A stretch of DNA of 64,000 bases from contig CAYJTG010000005.1 in NCBI GenBank assembly GCA_964373255.1, forward strand, positions 32,050 to 96,049. The letters run 5' to 3'. Shown here piece by piece: positions 50,178-58,287 of the stretch (positions are counted from its first letter, which is position 1; each line of letters opens with the position of its first letter). The translations under genes and the position numbers were made by a program. Source of the DNA: JACPVU01 sp964373255. Lineage in GTDB: Archaea; Aenigmatarchaeota; Aenigmatarchaeia; GW2011-AR5. The notes beneath the pieces were generated by a model. The model had not been told where the DNA came from. It ran no database searches and saw only the letters and a program-made list of their open reading frames with translations.

Positions 50178-50513
50178 TTATTCTTTGTACTTCTCATAAA
50201 TTTTGTCGAACTTCGCAGCCATGATGAAGTCGTTCTCTGACAAGCCGTTTATCGCGTGCGTCCACAATTCTATTTTTATTTTATTGTAGACCCACGTGGC
50301 AACAGGATGGTGGCCCTGTTCGTTGGAGGTTTTCCCTATTTCACCCAGAAAATTCACTGCCGCGTCAGCTGTCTTGAACTTGTAGTCTTTCTCAATTTTT
50401 ATCCCGTTTGTGTTCCATCCTTTGATCTGGTTCATGTGTCTGTTTATTTCATCTTCGCTCATCGGCGGCGCGCCGCCTTCGCACGGAACGCATTTCTTTT
50501 CGTGCAGATTCAT
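50178..50513 (-). CDS. Pterin-4a-carbinolamine dehydratase family protein
   Basis: A 111-residue PCD/DCoH-family protein. The active-site segment EQGHHPVATWVYNKI is followed by WTHAINGLSENDFIMA, matching the HHP...TH...GLTENDF pattern. An N-terminal extension contains CVPCEGG. In most archaea the role is unclear; recycling of oxidised pterin or a molybdopterin-linked role has been suggested for homologues. Confidence 0.9.
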   Translation of the reverse strand: MNLHEKKCVPCEGGAPPMSEDEINRHMNQIKGWNTNGIKIEKDYKFKTADAAVNFLGEIGKTSNEQGHHPVATWVYNKIKIELWTHAINGLSENDFIMAAKFDKIYEKYKE

Positions 50514-50565
50514 GATTATAGTAGTGAAACCAAAGTATATATTTGTTTAACTTTACCATACTATA

Positions 50566-51090
50566 ATGATAGTTGTTCTTCGGTTGGGACATCGTCTTGG
50601 AAGAGACGACCGCGTATCAACGCACTGCGGGCTCGTTGCAAGGGCTTTGGGCGCTGATTCGATAGTCTATTCTGGCGAGCGCGACGAAAAAATGATGGAT
50701 TCTGTCAAAGGCGTGACAAAGCGGTTCGGCGGTAAATTTTCTGTAAGCTACGAAGCGAATTTCAGAAAGGTGATTAAAAAGTACAAGAAAAAGAAATTCT
50801 GCATCATTCATTTGAGTATGTACGGTCTGCCCGTGCAAAAGAAAATATCGAAAATCAAGAAATCAAAAAATGCCCTTCTTATTGTAGGCAGCGAAAAAGT
50901 GCCCGGCGAGGTTTATCATCTTGCAGACTATAACATAAGTATAACTCAACAACCTCACTCTGAAATAAGTTCCCTAGCAATTTTTCTACATGAGTATTTC
51001 AAGGGAAAAGAATTAAATAAAAATTTCAAAGATGCAAAAATAGAGATTGTGCCCCAAGAACGTGGAAAAAAAGTCATAGAGAAGAGATAA
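50566..51090 (+). CDS. trm56: tRNA (cytidine(56)-2'-O)-methyltransferase aTrm56
   Basis: A 174-residue SPOUT-family enzyme. VLRLGHRLGRDDRVSTHCGL at the N-terminus and LLIVGSEKVPGEVYHLADYN, ITQQPHSEISSLAIFL in the knot region are characteristic of aTrm56. It methylates C56 in the T-loop of tRNAs. In this organism the T-loop is also where two tRNA genes carry introns, so order of splicing and methylation could matter. Confidence 0.93.
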   Translation: MIVVLRLGHRLGRDDRVSTHCGLVARALGADSIVYSGERDEKMMDSVKGVTKRFGGKFSVSYEANFRKVIKKYKKKKFCIIHLSMYGLPVQKKISKIKKSKNALLIVGSEKVPGEVYHLADYNISITQQPHSEISSLAIFLHEYFKGKELNKNFKDAKIEIVPQERGKKVIEKR

Positions 51091-51115
51091 AAAGACTTCT
51101 GCTATAGTTGATTCT

Positions 51116-51325
51116 ATGGTAGAAATTGTGTACGTGACGGTTGCAAAGAACGGCGGATCGCTGGATTTGTCTGTCAAGCCTCATGCGTTCGAACAGGATC
51201 TTGGACGCTACAAAAACGTTTTTGCCGGTAAAGAAGACACTGTTGTCACGCAATTAGGGAATTTTAAAAGAACTCCTAATAATAACCAAAATGAGACCAC
51301 ATACGTAGGGCAAATCGAGATGTAA
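51116..51325 (+). CDS. Unknown small protein, tandem paralogue 1
   Basis: A 69-residue beta-rich protein: VTVAKNGGSLDLSVKPHAFE, GRYKNVF, VVTQLGNFKRT and ETTYVGQIEM. It aligns along its length with the protein at 51451-51711, showing a local duplication. No family is recognised. It starts 26 nt after trm56 on the same strand. Confidence 0.6.
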   Translation: MVEIVYVTVAKNGGSLDLSVKPHAFEQDLGRYKNVFAGKEDTVVTQLGNFKRTPNNNQNETTYVGQIEM

Positions 51326-51450
51326 TCTATAAATACTTTCCTATCGAGAAATAGTTTTCTGAAAAAAGAAATCCTGAATGTTTCACAACCACTATTCCTA
51401 TATTCTGAGGACGCTAGGGATTTTTTGATTTTATTTGGAGCGTGATTTGT

Positions 51451-51711
51451 GTGCGTAAATACAAAATTACAGTTGTTATTACAAAGAATAGCCATGGAAT
51501 TCAAATGTCTGTAAAGCCTAGTTCATATTTAGGTACGCTTGAGAACTATAAAACACATTTTTCTCATGGCAGAAGGTATATAGATACAGGCGTAGGACGT
51601 TTCGAAAAAAGTCGCGAAAATATACAGAGCAATCACTACGAGATAACATACGTATCAGCAATAGACCACGCAAAGAAGAAAATTGTTGATGAGAAGCTGA
51701 AAAGGAAATAG
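51451..51711 (+). CDS. Unknown small protein, tandem paralogue 2
   Basis: An 86-residue protein with the same sequence of elements as its neighbour (ITKNSHGIQMSVKPSSY, ENYKTHF, IDTGVGRFEKS, YEITYVSAI) plus a basic C-terminal tail. A GTG at 51451 is preferred, with GGAG ten bases upstream; an earlier GTG at 51442 is too close to that site. The basic tail is unique to this copy. Function unknown. Confidence 0.6.
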   Translation: MRKYKITVVITKNSHGIQMSVKPSSYLGTLENYKTHFSHGRRYIDTGVGRFEKSRENIQSNHYEITYVSAIDHAKKKIVDEKLKRK

Positions 51712-51733
51712 TTTTTTGTGCCGATCCTTTTTC

Positions 51734-51823
51734 TGGCATTGTCAACTTAAGGGATATTAGCTATCGCTAATATCCCAAAAAAGGCTGTTGCCGATGGGCA
51801 ACAGCCGTTAAGTTGAAAATGCT
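51734..51823. mobile_element. IS6-like MITE, family B copy 4
   Basis: GGCATTGTCAACTTAA and TTAAGTTGAAAATGC ends; arms GGGATATTAGC/GCTAATATCCC and GGCTGTTGCC/GGCAACAGCC. Duplication CCTTTTTC (51726-51733, 51824-51831). It lies between a small gene and the 3' end of taw1. Two mismatches in the right terminus show some decay. Confidence 0.9.
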
Positions 51824-51836
51824 CCTTTTTCTCAAT

Positions 51837-52877
51837 CTATATATCTATAAAATTGTTTGCGTTGCCGTCCCTCGTCAGAAGCACAACACGACTATCAGAT
51901 TTTTTATCAATTATAGAATAGGAGCTATTTTTTTCAATAATTTCTGCAAAATTAAAAATCTCCGTATCTTGAGGCATATCCTCGTACGGCAATCTGTCGC
52001 GCGCTCCGCCTACAGCCATGTATGCTTTAATTTCCAGAAAGCGCGGTGCTGCCTTTTCTACAATTTCGGCGTACTGCTCGGGGTTGACAAGATTCAATCC
52101 GCGGACAAGCGTGAGGCGAATAACCGTGCGGTCGAAATACTGCAGCAATGACAAGGTTTTCATCAGCCTTTCCCACGAATCAGGAAACATGGGCAGTGCT
52201 GTTTTTTTCATAACTTCCTCATTAGGCGCAGCAAGCGTTACATACAATTGTGTTGGCCGCTGGTTGTTGTCGAGCAAGCCCTGTATTCTTTCAGGCATCG
52301 TGCCATTGGTTACTAAGAAAGACGTCATTCCCCTTTTGTTTATTTCTTCTACTAAACCGCCGATATAAGGATAAAGGGTCGGCTCGCCTGATAATGAAAT
52401 AGCAAAATGCTTCGGATGCATAGCATCGTGAAACTTCTTCCTGTCCGTATTAGGGTTGCCGCCGAATCCCTGCAGAAGATTTATCTGGGCGTCTACGCAC
52501 CCGTCTACTATATCTTCCGGCGTGTCCCAGACATCTTTTTCTTGCGGTAACGAATATCTGAGCGGCCGCCAGCAGAACAGGCAGTTTTCGGTGCAGACAA
52601 AAGCAGTGGGCGACATCTGTACGCACTGGCTGGAATGTATGCCGTAGAATTTCTGCTTGTAGCAATGCCCGCGTTCGCCCATGGACTTTCTGCACCACTC
52701 GCAGACCTTGATGGCGCTGTGTTTATGCTTGCCTACGAAACGGTAGCCCGCTTTCTCCATCTTCTCCATCATCCTCTGCCTGAATGTATCTACCGACGTG
52801 AATTGCTCTTCTGATGGATCTACGTACGGATCTTCGTGTGTGTGCTGTGGCTGAAGGATCGGTATTAGGTTTGACAT
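51837..52877 (-). CDS. taw1: tRNA 4-demethylwyosine synthase Taw1
   Basis: A 346-residue radical-SAM enzyme. FVCTENCLFCWRP holds the CX3CX2C cluster near residues 94-106. The second cluster is formed by CEWCRKS, GHCYKQ and HSSQC upstream, as in TYW1. LSGEPTLYPY and LVTNGT complete the radical-SAM core. It condenses m1G37 of tRNA-Phe with pyruvate to imG-14. It is divergent from taw2. ATG 52877 is preferred over an upstream GTG. Confidence 0.95.
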   Translation of the reverse strand: MSNLIPILQPQHTHEDPYVDPSEEQFTSVDTFRQRMMEKMEKAGYRFVGKHKHSAIKVCEWCRKSMGERGHCYKQKFYGIHSSQCVQMSPTAFVCTENCLFCWRPLRYSLPQEKDVWDTPEDIVDGCVDAQINLLQGFGGNPNTDRKKFHDAMHPKHFAISLSGEPTLYPYIGGLVEEINKRGMTSFLVTNGTMPERIQGLLDNNQRPTQLYVTLAAPNEEVMKKTALPMFPDSWERLMKTLSLLQYFDRTVIRLTLVRGLNLVNPEQYAEIVEKAAPRFLEIKAYMAVGGARDRLPYEDMPQDTEIFNFAEIIEKNSSYSIIDKKSDSRVVLLTRDGNANNFIDI

Positions 52878-52928
52878 GTATATCACTTTGACTTCTCTGT
52901 TTAAAACTTTTTAAAATAACAGTCACCT

Positions 52929-53750
52929 ATGTCATTCAAGAAAAAGCTCGCCAGATTGACAGGCATAAGGGAAAGCCTGCTGCCTTCCAGCTATCAGATT
53001 GTAGGAGATATTTTACTGCTAAAGTTGCCAAAAATAAGACCGCCAAAACAGAAAAATAAGGTCGCAGAATCTATGATGAAACTGCTGCCTTATGTAAAAA
53101 CAGTGTGCGAAATAAAAGGCGTAGAAGGAGAATTTCGCGAGCCGAATGTTTCTGTATTATCAGGAAACAAAATAGAGACCATTCATACAGAAAACAGCGT
53201 ACAGTATAAATTAGACGTATCAAAAATCATGTTCTCCAAGGGCAACCTCAATGAAAGAAAAAGAATAATTCCACTGATAAAAGAAGGCGAAATAATAGTT
53301 GACATGTTCGCAGGCATCGGATATTTCTCACTGGGCATAGCCAAGTTTACAAAGGCGAGAGAGGTACTTGCCATAGAGAAGAACCCGGTTGCTTATAACT
53401 ATTTAGCCGATAACATTGCAATTAATAAAATCAGCGTCATAAATGCCATGCAGGGCGACTGCAAGCTTGCAGCTATGGCCTTCAGAAACTATGCAGACCG
53501 GATAATAATGGGGTATTTTCCGCATACAGAAGAATTCCTTCCGTATGCACTGTTCATGACGAAAAATACTTGTATTATTCATTTTCACAATATTTACAAA
53601 ACAAAAGAATTGTGGACCCTGCCGTTTAGTCAGATAGATTATGCATGCAAAAAATTACAATTCAAACATAAAATCATAAACAAGAAGAAAGTCAAATCTT
53701 ACTCCCCAAATACTTATCATGTTGTAATAGATTTCAAGGTGATTAAATGA
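52929..53750 (+). CDS. taw2: tRNA(Phe) aminocarboxypropyltransferase Taw2
   Basis: A 273-residue Trm5-related class I enzyme. DMFAGIGYFSLGIAKF (motif I), VLAIEKNPVAYNYLADN, and RIIMGYFPHTEEFLPYAL where Trm5 proteins have a NLP-type motif. The MGY-P signature points to Taw2, which transfers the aminocarboxypropyl group of AdoMet to imG-14. It faces taw1 across a 51-nt gap and overlaps the next methyltransferase by 4 nt. Confidence 0.88.
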   Translation: MSFKKKLARLTGIRESLLPSSYQIVGDILLLKLPKIRPPKQKNKVAESMMKLLPYVKTVCEIKGVEGEFREPNVSVLSGNKIETIHTENSVQYKLDVSKIMFSKGNLNERKRIIPLIKEGEIIVDMFAGIGYFSLGIAKFTKAREVLAIEKNPVAYNYLADNIAINKISVINAMQGDCKLAAMAFRNYADRIIMGYFPHTEEFLPYALFMTKNTCIIHFHNIYKTKELWTLPFSQIDYACKKLQFKHKIINKKKVKSYSPNTYHVVIDFKVIK

Positions 53751-54349
53751 ACAATAAGATTGAAGATGTTTTATGCTTAATAGAAAAAGCATCAGAAATG
53801 CCAGAATCGCTTCAGATAGGCAAACACAGTACGCAGCTACCAAACAGAATTACATTTCTTCCAATAATAGGCCGGGTAAAAGGTAAATTGCTGGAAGATA
53901 CTGTAAAGAAACATAAACCAGAATTGATACTTGAAGTAGGCACTCTTGTTGGTTATTCTGCGATACTTATGGCAAGAAACATGGAAAAAGGAAAAATCAT
54001 TTCCCTCGAGATAGACAAAAAGGCTGCTGAAATAGCAAAAGAAAATATACGCAAAGCAGGTTTGAAAAATAAGGTAGATATTATTTTAGGCGATGCAAGA
54101 GATACGATAAAAAAACTTGACAAGACGTTTGACATGATATTCATAGACGCAGCAAAGAAGGAATATTTTGAATACCTGAAATTATTGGAAGACAAAATGC
54201 ATAAAGGAACAATAATCGTCGCCGATAATGCGAAGATCTTTTCAGATGCAATGTCTGATTATCTTGATTACGTGCGGAATTCAGGAAAATACGATAGCAA
54301 GTTCTATGACTTCGGCTTTGACGGCGTAGAAGTCAGCGTACGATTGTAA
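53747..54349 (+). CDS. Class I O-methyltransferase-like protein
   Basis: A 200-residue AdoMet enzyme of the O-methyltransferase (COMT-like) group. LILEVGTLVGYSAILMA is motif I, ISLEIDKKAAEIAKENI motif II, MIFIDAAKKEYFEYLK the metal-type loop and IVADNAKIF the later strand. The ATG overlaps the taw2 stop (ATGA), which suggests co-translation and perhaps a role in wyosine or other tRNA modification. Substrate not determined. Confidence 0.85.
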   Translation: MNNKIEDVLCLIEKASEMPESLQIGKHSTQLPNRITFLPIIGRVKGKLLEDTVKKHKPELILEVGTLVGYSAILMARNMEKGKIISLEIDKKAAEIAKENIRKAGLKNKVDIILGDARDTIKKLDKTFDMIFIDAAKKEYFEYLKLLEDKMHKGTIIVADNAKIFSDAMSDYLDYVRNSGKYDSKFYDFGFDGVEVSVRL

Positions 54350-54384
54350 AATAGCTTTTTATCCGTTTTTTGCCTTCTAAATGT

Positions 54385-55341
54385 ATGATGAGGCGATTGA
54401 AGCTCGTGGCGATCTTTGTAAGCGTGCTTATACTTGTACTTCTCGTTCTTTATGCGGATCCTGCGAAATTCATGTCCATAATACTAAAAAGCGATTACAG
54501 GCTGATTTTGGCCGCATTTATAATATCATCTTTCAGCATATTTCTCAGAATAACTAAGTGGAAGGTGCTGGTTGGCAATATATCGTTTTCGCGCATAACG
54601 CCTGTGCAGCTTCTTGGAATGACAATAAGCAATTTCTCGCCTGGTAAATTAGGCGAGCCCGTAAAGGCCATTATACTTAAATTAGTTGACAACCGCCCTG
54701 TGTCATCTGTCATGCCATCAATAGTGTGGGAGAGAATACTGGACATTGTAGTTCTTATTGGACTGGCTATAATCGGCGCATACTCATTTATCAGCCTTGG
54801 GGCGCAGTTTTATCTTATCAGCGTCATTGTTGTTATCGCATTTTCTACGCTTCTAATAATTGGGCTTCTGGTATTGTACAAAAAGCGTTTTGCCGATTTT
54901 ATCTTTCGTTTTCTCAGAAGATTGCCTGTGTTGAACCGCATGTCAGAAAGCTTTGTAAAGACATTTCAGGAAACAAAGGTAAACAAGCAAAGAGTTATTT
55001 ACTCTTTCATATTTACATTGATCGCATGGGTGCTGGAAGGATTCGTTCTATATTATTCATTCCTGTCTATCGGTGTAACACTCTCACCAATAATGCTTGC
55101 GAGCATGTTTGCATTGGCAACAATGATTGGAATAGCCAGCTCATTGCCGGGCGGAATAGGATCCACAGACGTTGTCATGACTGTATTTCTGGCGTCTTTT
55201 GGCGTTGAGAAATCCGTGGCGATTACAGGCATCCTGCTGGCACGATTCTTGTCCATATGGTACCTGAATCTTCTCGGCGGGTTGTCATTCATCTATTTAA
55301 CAAGAAAACTGAACATAAGCATGAGGTCGATATTAAGGTAG
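54385..55341 (+). CDS. UPF0104/AglD-like flippase-family membrane protein
   Basis: A 318-residue membrane protein with about eight helices of the lysylphosphatidylglycerol synthetase TM (UPF0104) family. SNFSPGKLGEPVKAIIL and SLPGGIGSTDVVM are the conserved cytoplasmic loops. Relatives are linked to lipid or polyprenol-sugar movement in glycosylation. The start is ATG 54385 (MMRRLK); the longer frame uses TTG. Confidence 0.85.
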   Translation: MMRRLKLVAIFVSVLILVLLVLYADPAKFMSIILKSDYRLILAAFIISSFSIFLRITKWKVLVGNISFSRITPVQLLGMTISNFSPGKLGEPVKAIILKLVDNRPVSSVMPSIVWERILDIVVLIGLAIIGAYSFISLGAQFYLISVIVVIAFSTLLIIGLLVLYKKRFADFIFRFLRRLPVLNRMSESFVKTFQETKVNKQRVIYSFIFTLIAWVLEGFVLYYSFLSIGVTLSPIMLASMFALATMIGIASSLPGGIGSTDVVMTVFLASFGVEKSVAITGILLARFLSIWYLNLLGGLSFIYLTRKLNISMRSILR

Positions 55342-55395
55342 CTGATTTTTTCTCGTTCTAATTTGCTTTTATTCTTTGCATCCATGTTATTTTGT

Positions 55396-56127
55396 ATGGA
55401 ACACGATGCTAAAAAGCTTTACGATTCTACTGCGCACAATTATGATAAGCGCCATGATAATGCAACAATGAAGTACATGCGCAAGAAAGAATATTACATG
55501 GTAAGGAAATATGCAAAAGGCAAAACGCTGGACATCGGATGCGGTACAGGCGAACACCTTAATTTAGTGAAAAGTGTGACAGGACTTGATATTTCTTACA
55601 GCATGCTGAAGGAAGCTGCAAAAAAATCAAGCGCAAGCCTAATTCAGGCAAACGCTGAATCGCTTCCTATAAAGTCAGGATGTTTTGACTCTGTTCTTTG
55701 TATGTTCACGGTTTTGAATATATGCGATTACATAGCGGCAATAAAAGAGATGTCCCGAGTCTTGAAGAAAGACGGCATAGCTATTGTTTCAGTTGCAAGC
55801 AGATGGAAAGAAAGATTATCTCTGATAGAAAAATTAAGAGAAGAGCCCGGCGGAACAGGGACAAATGTAAGAATTGAGGGATTTCGGCTCAGTGCTGTAC
55901 CAATCGGCAAAAAGCTCCTTATAGAATTCTTTGAAGAAAATGGTTTTGAATTATTGGAATTTCATGGCGTATTCAAGCTCCAGAAGCCCTACTGGGGTTG
56001 GTACAAAGACTTTACGGCTATGGAAAAATTAAAGCTGAAGATATTCGACCACGCGCTTCCGAGCAAAGCAGGCAGCATGTACTTCGCCGCTTTTAAGAAG
56101 GGGCATTGTCAACTTAAGGGACATTAG
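55396..56127 (+). CDS. Class I AdoMet methyltransferase with element-derived C-terminus
   Basis: A 243-residue methyltransferase. LDIGCGTGEHLNLVK is motif I, TGLDISYSMLKEA motif II, AESLPIKSGCFDSVLCMFTV the middle, and a Methyltransf_11-type fold follows. The last residues GHCQLKGH are encoded by the mobile element inserted at 56101. Removing it and one copy of TTAAGAAG restores ...FAAFKKIENK and a stop. The catalytic domain is intact, so function is probably kept. Substrate unknown. Confidence 0.85.
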   Translation: MEHDAKKLYDSTAHNYDKRHDNATMKYMRKKEYYMVRKYAKGKTLDIGCGTGEHLNLVKSVTGLDISYSMLKEAAKKSSASLIQANAESLPIKSGCFDSVLCMFTVLNICDYIAAIKEMSRVLKKDGIAIVSVASRWKERLSLIEKLREEPGGTGTNVRIEGFRLSAVPIGKKLLIEFFEENGFELLEFHGVFKLQKPYWGWYKDFTAMEKLKLKIFDHALPSKAGSMYFAAFKKGHCQLKGH

Positions 56128-56190
56128 CCATTGCTAATGCCCCAGAAAAGGTTGTTGCCGATAGGCAACAACCGTTAAGTTGACAATGCC
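56101..56190. mobile_element. IS6-like MITE, family B copy 5
   Basis: GGCATTGTCAACTTAA and TTAAGTTGACAATGCC ends; arms GGGACATTAGC/GCTAATGCCCC and GGTTGTTGCC/GGCAACAACC. The latter shows a compensated change relative to other copies. Exact 8-bp duplication TTAAGAAG (56093-56100, 56191-56198). It supplies the stop codon of the methyltransferase gene. Confidence 0.93.
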
Positions 56191-56218
56191 TTAAGAAGAT
56201 TGAAAATAAATAATAAGC

Positions 56219-56512
56219 ATGAAAGATTATCTCTCAAAGCCCCTTGTTTATCTTGCGGTATTAACAGGATTAACAGCTTATTCTTTGGCCGGAACCGAAT
56301 CATCGTACGCGGCAGAAAGGCCAAAATCAAATACAATTTCGATATATAAATTAGGTAGATCGTGGCACATCGGAGTTAACGGCAAAAACAGGAACATAAC
56401 GCATGATGTTCAGAGTAACTTGATAAAAATGGAAAGGAAAAAATTTGAGCTACAGAATAAGCTGAGAAACTATGAGCCGCCGATACGGATAAAGGTAAGG
56501 ACCAGGCGCTAG
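56219..56512 (+). CDS. Unknown small exported protein
   Basis: A 97-residue protein with a signal peptide (residues 8-31, ending near SYAAE) and a basic mature part (GRSWHIGVNGKNRNITH, then KVRTRR at the end). It is probably secreted or periplasm-facing. No family recognised. Convergent with trm5, with 4 nt between their stops. Confidence 0.6.
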   Translation: MKDYLSKPLVYLAVLTGLTAYSLAGTESSYAAERPKSNTISIYKLGRSWHIGVNGKNRNITHDVQSNLIKMERKKFELQNKLRNYEPPIRIKVRTRR

Positions 56513-56516
56513 AACA

Positions 56517-57350
56517 TCAAACCACTTGGAAATCTATCCTGTACTTCCATATCCTCGGTCCGTACGGAAGGACTTTCTGCGTTTCGAGGATCTTTATATT
56601 TTTCTTCATACTTTTTGCGATGTCGCGTATTCTCTTTTTCCAGTTGTTTACCTTGTCGGGATTCTCGAAAAGGTAAAAGTGGCATACGCCGTTAGGCTTC
56701 AGGCAATTTATGGCGTCGCGCATATATTCAGAAGCCTTCTCCGGCAATGGCATAAGTACCCTGTCGAACCGGCCGGTAAAATTCTTTGACGTCTCGGCGA
56801 CATCGCCAAGAACGACCTCTGTATTGATTAGCTTGTTTATCTTGATATTCTTCACAAAATAGTCAACGGCCACAGGATTTATTTCAATTCCAACCACTCT
56901 TTTTGCCTTGCTCCTTTTTGCTATCTCTACTGCGAATGGCCCAACGCCCGCAAAGAAAACCAGAACAGATTCGTTTTCGCCTACTTTATCGACTATTCTC
57001 TGCCTCTCAGTGCTCTCTCTCGGCGAGAAATATGCACTTTGCGGATCAACAAGCAGGCGGCACCCGTTTTCCAGATGCATTACTTCCGTATTCTTCAGGC
57101 CCCTGATTATCCTGTACTTTCTTGTTCTGAACGTGCCCTGTCGTGGCGACTCCTTTAAGAGTACGGTCTTTACGTTCTTGTGCTTAGCCATTATAGCGTC
57201 GGCTATCAGCTTTGCCTTGGGCTTTAGCTGATACGGAATCTCAACTATGCTGACCGCTTTATCCCTGCTCCCGATTATTTCGAAAGAAGAAGGAACCTTC
57301 TCCAGTTCTTTTTTGTTCAGCTTGTCTTTCAGAAGATCTTTTATTGTCAT
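56517..57350 (-). CDS. trm5: tRNA (guanine(37)-N1)-methyltransferase Trm5
   Basis: A 277-residue Trm5 enzyme. FFAGVGPFAVEIAKRSKA (motif I) near residues 131-148, VVGIEINPVAVDYFVKNI, and RVLMPLPEKASEYM in place of the catalytic NPPY-type motif. The N-terminal part matches the D2/D3 domains of archaeal Trm5b-type proteins without a D1 domain. It makes m1G37, the substrate of Taw1, encoded 4 kb away. ATG 57350 is used; the longer frame needs TTG. Confidence 0.93.
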   Translation of the reverse strand: MTIKDLLKDKLNKKELEKVPSSFEIIGSRDKAVSIVEIPYQLKPKAKLIADAIMAKHKNVKTVLLKESPRQGTFRTRKYRIIRGLKNTEVMHLENGCRLLVDPQSAYFSPRESTERQRIVDKVGENESVLVFFAGVGPFAVEIAKRSKAKRVVGIEINPVAVDYFVKNIKINKLINTEVVLGDVAETSKNFTGRFDRVLMPLPEKASEYMRDAINCLKPNGVCHFYLFENPDKVNNWKKRIRDIAKSMKKNIKILETQKVLPYGPRIWKYRIDFQVV

Positions 57351-57395
57351 GCCTATCAAATTAGTTTTAAATGCCTAAATTCTTAAAGGAGAAAC

Positions 57396-57965
57396 ATGAC
57401 CAAGATAATCGCCATAGTGGGCATGCCTGGCTCCGGCAAGACAGAAGCAGCCGAATATTTTGCTAAAAAAGGCTTTCAATTTATCCGTCTCGGCCAGCTT
57501 ACAATGGATGAAATTAAAAAGCGCGGTCTCGAACCAACCGAAAAAAATGAAAAAATGATACGCGAATCATTGCGGAAGCAGCACGGAATGGCTGCGTACG
57601 CCCTGCTCAATTTTCCTAAGATTGACACTCTTCTTAAGAAAGGCAATGTTATCGTAGATGGCTTGTACAGCTGGGAAGAATATCTAGAATTTAAGAAAAA
57701 ATATCCGGACGTTGCTGTTATAGCCATCTACGCTTCTCCTAAAGCAAGGTATGCACGCCTTGAAGGGCGAAAATTAGAATCAGAAGATAAAGATATGAAA
57801 AACCGGCAGCTTGAAAAAGAGGCTGCATCAGAAAGAGATACGGCAGAAATTGAAAATCTAAACAAGGGCGGACCGATCGCGGTGGCTGATTTTACTGTTG
57901 TGAATGAAGGGGCTCTAAATGAAATGCACAAAAAATTAGACGAAATATCGAAGAAAATAAAATGA
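57396..57965 (+). CDS. UPF0200-type P-loop kinase
   Basis: A 189-residue nucleoside-kinase-like P-loop protein. GMPGSGKTEAAEYFAKKG near residues 9-26, VIVDGLYSWEEY and a LID-like region with RLEGRKLESEDKD follow; ADFTVVNEG is the late strand. It matches the archaeal UPF0200 family, related to dephospho-CoA and adenylate kinases. Some relatives have been proposed as dephospho-CoA kinases, but this is not established. Confidence 0.85.
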   Translation: MTKIIAIVGMPGSGKTEAAEYFAKKGFQFIRLGQLTMDEIKKRGLEPTEKNEKMIRESLRKQHGMAAYALLNFPKIDTLLKKGNVIVDGLYSWEEYLEFKKKYPDVAVIAIYASPKARYARLEGRKLESEDKDMKNRQLEKEAASERDTAEIENLNKGGPIAVADFTVVNEGALNEMHKKLDEISKKIK

Positions 57966-58287
57966 TAAATTGAGTTGCATTCTGTTACTCACTCGTTTGT
58001 TCGTGCTGTGATTCAACATACAAATACAAAATTTACATTCCTTGAATCTCCCGTTTGTGATGTGCTACCTGCCATGAGAATGACATGACCCCAACCCACA
58101 CAGGTTGACAACGGAGTCATGTAGTACGTCGTCAGACATACAAATTTCGAGATATATATTGTGGGTCATGACAATCTGAAAATAGGAGTTTCCTAGCGAA
58201 AAGCAAAAAATCCTTACGATACGTCAATTGTGAAAGATATCGAAAAGAAGCCCGATAGAGCTTACAGAAATACGAGAGAAGTCGAGG
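57966..58287 (-). other. Non-coding interval, possible transposon remnant
   Basis: No gene is evident in 322 nt. A 34-codon frame on the minus strand (58169 to 58065) reads HDSVVNLCGLGSCHSHGR before its stop, loosely like the tail of TnpB-type proteins, but the match is too short to trust. GGAGTTTCCTAGCG near 58180 and the surrounding sequence show no clear repeat. Confidence 0.2.

Noticed and set aside
58065..58169. TnpB C-terminal remnant
   Set aside because: The 34-codon match is loose and I cannot verify the family pattern without a search.
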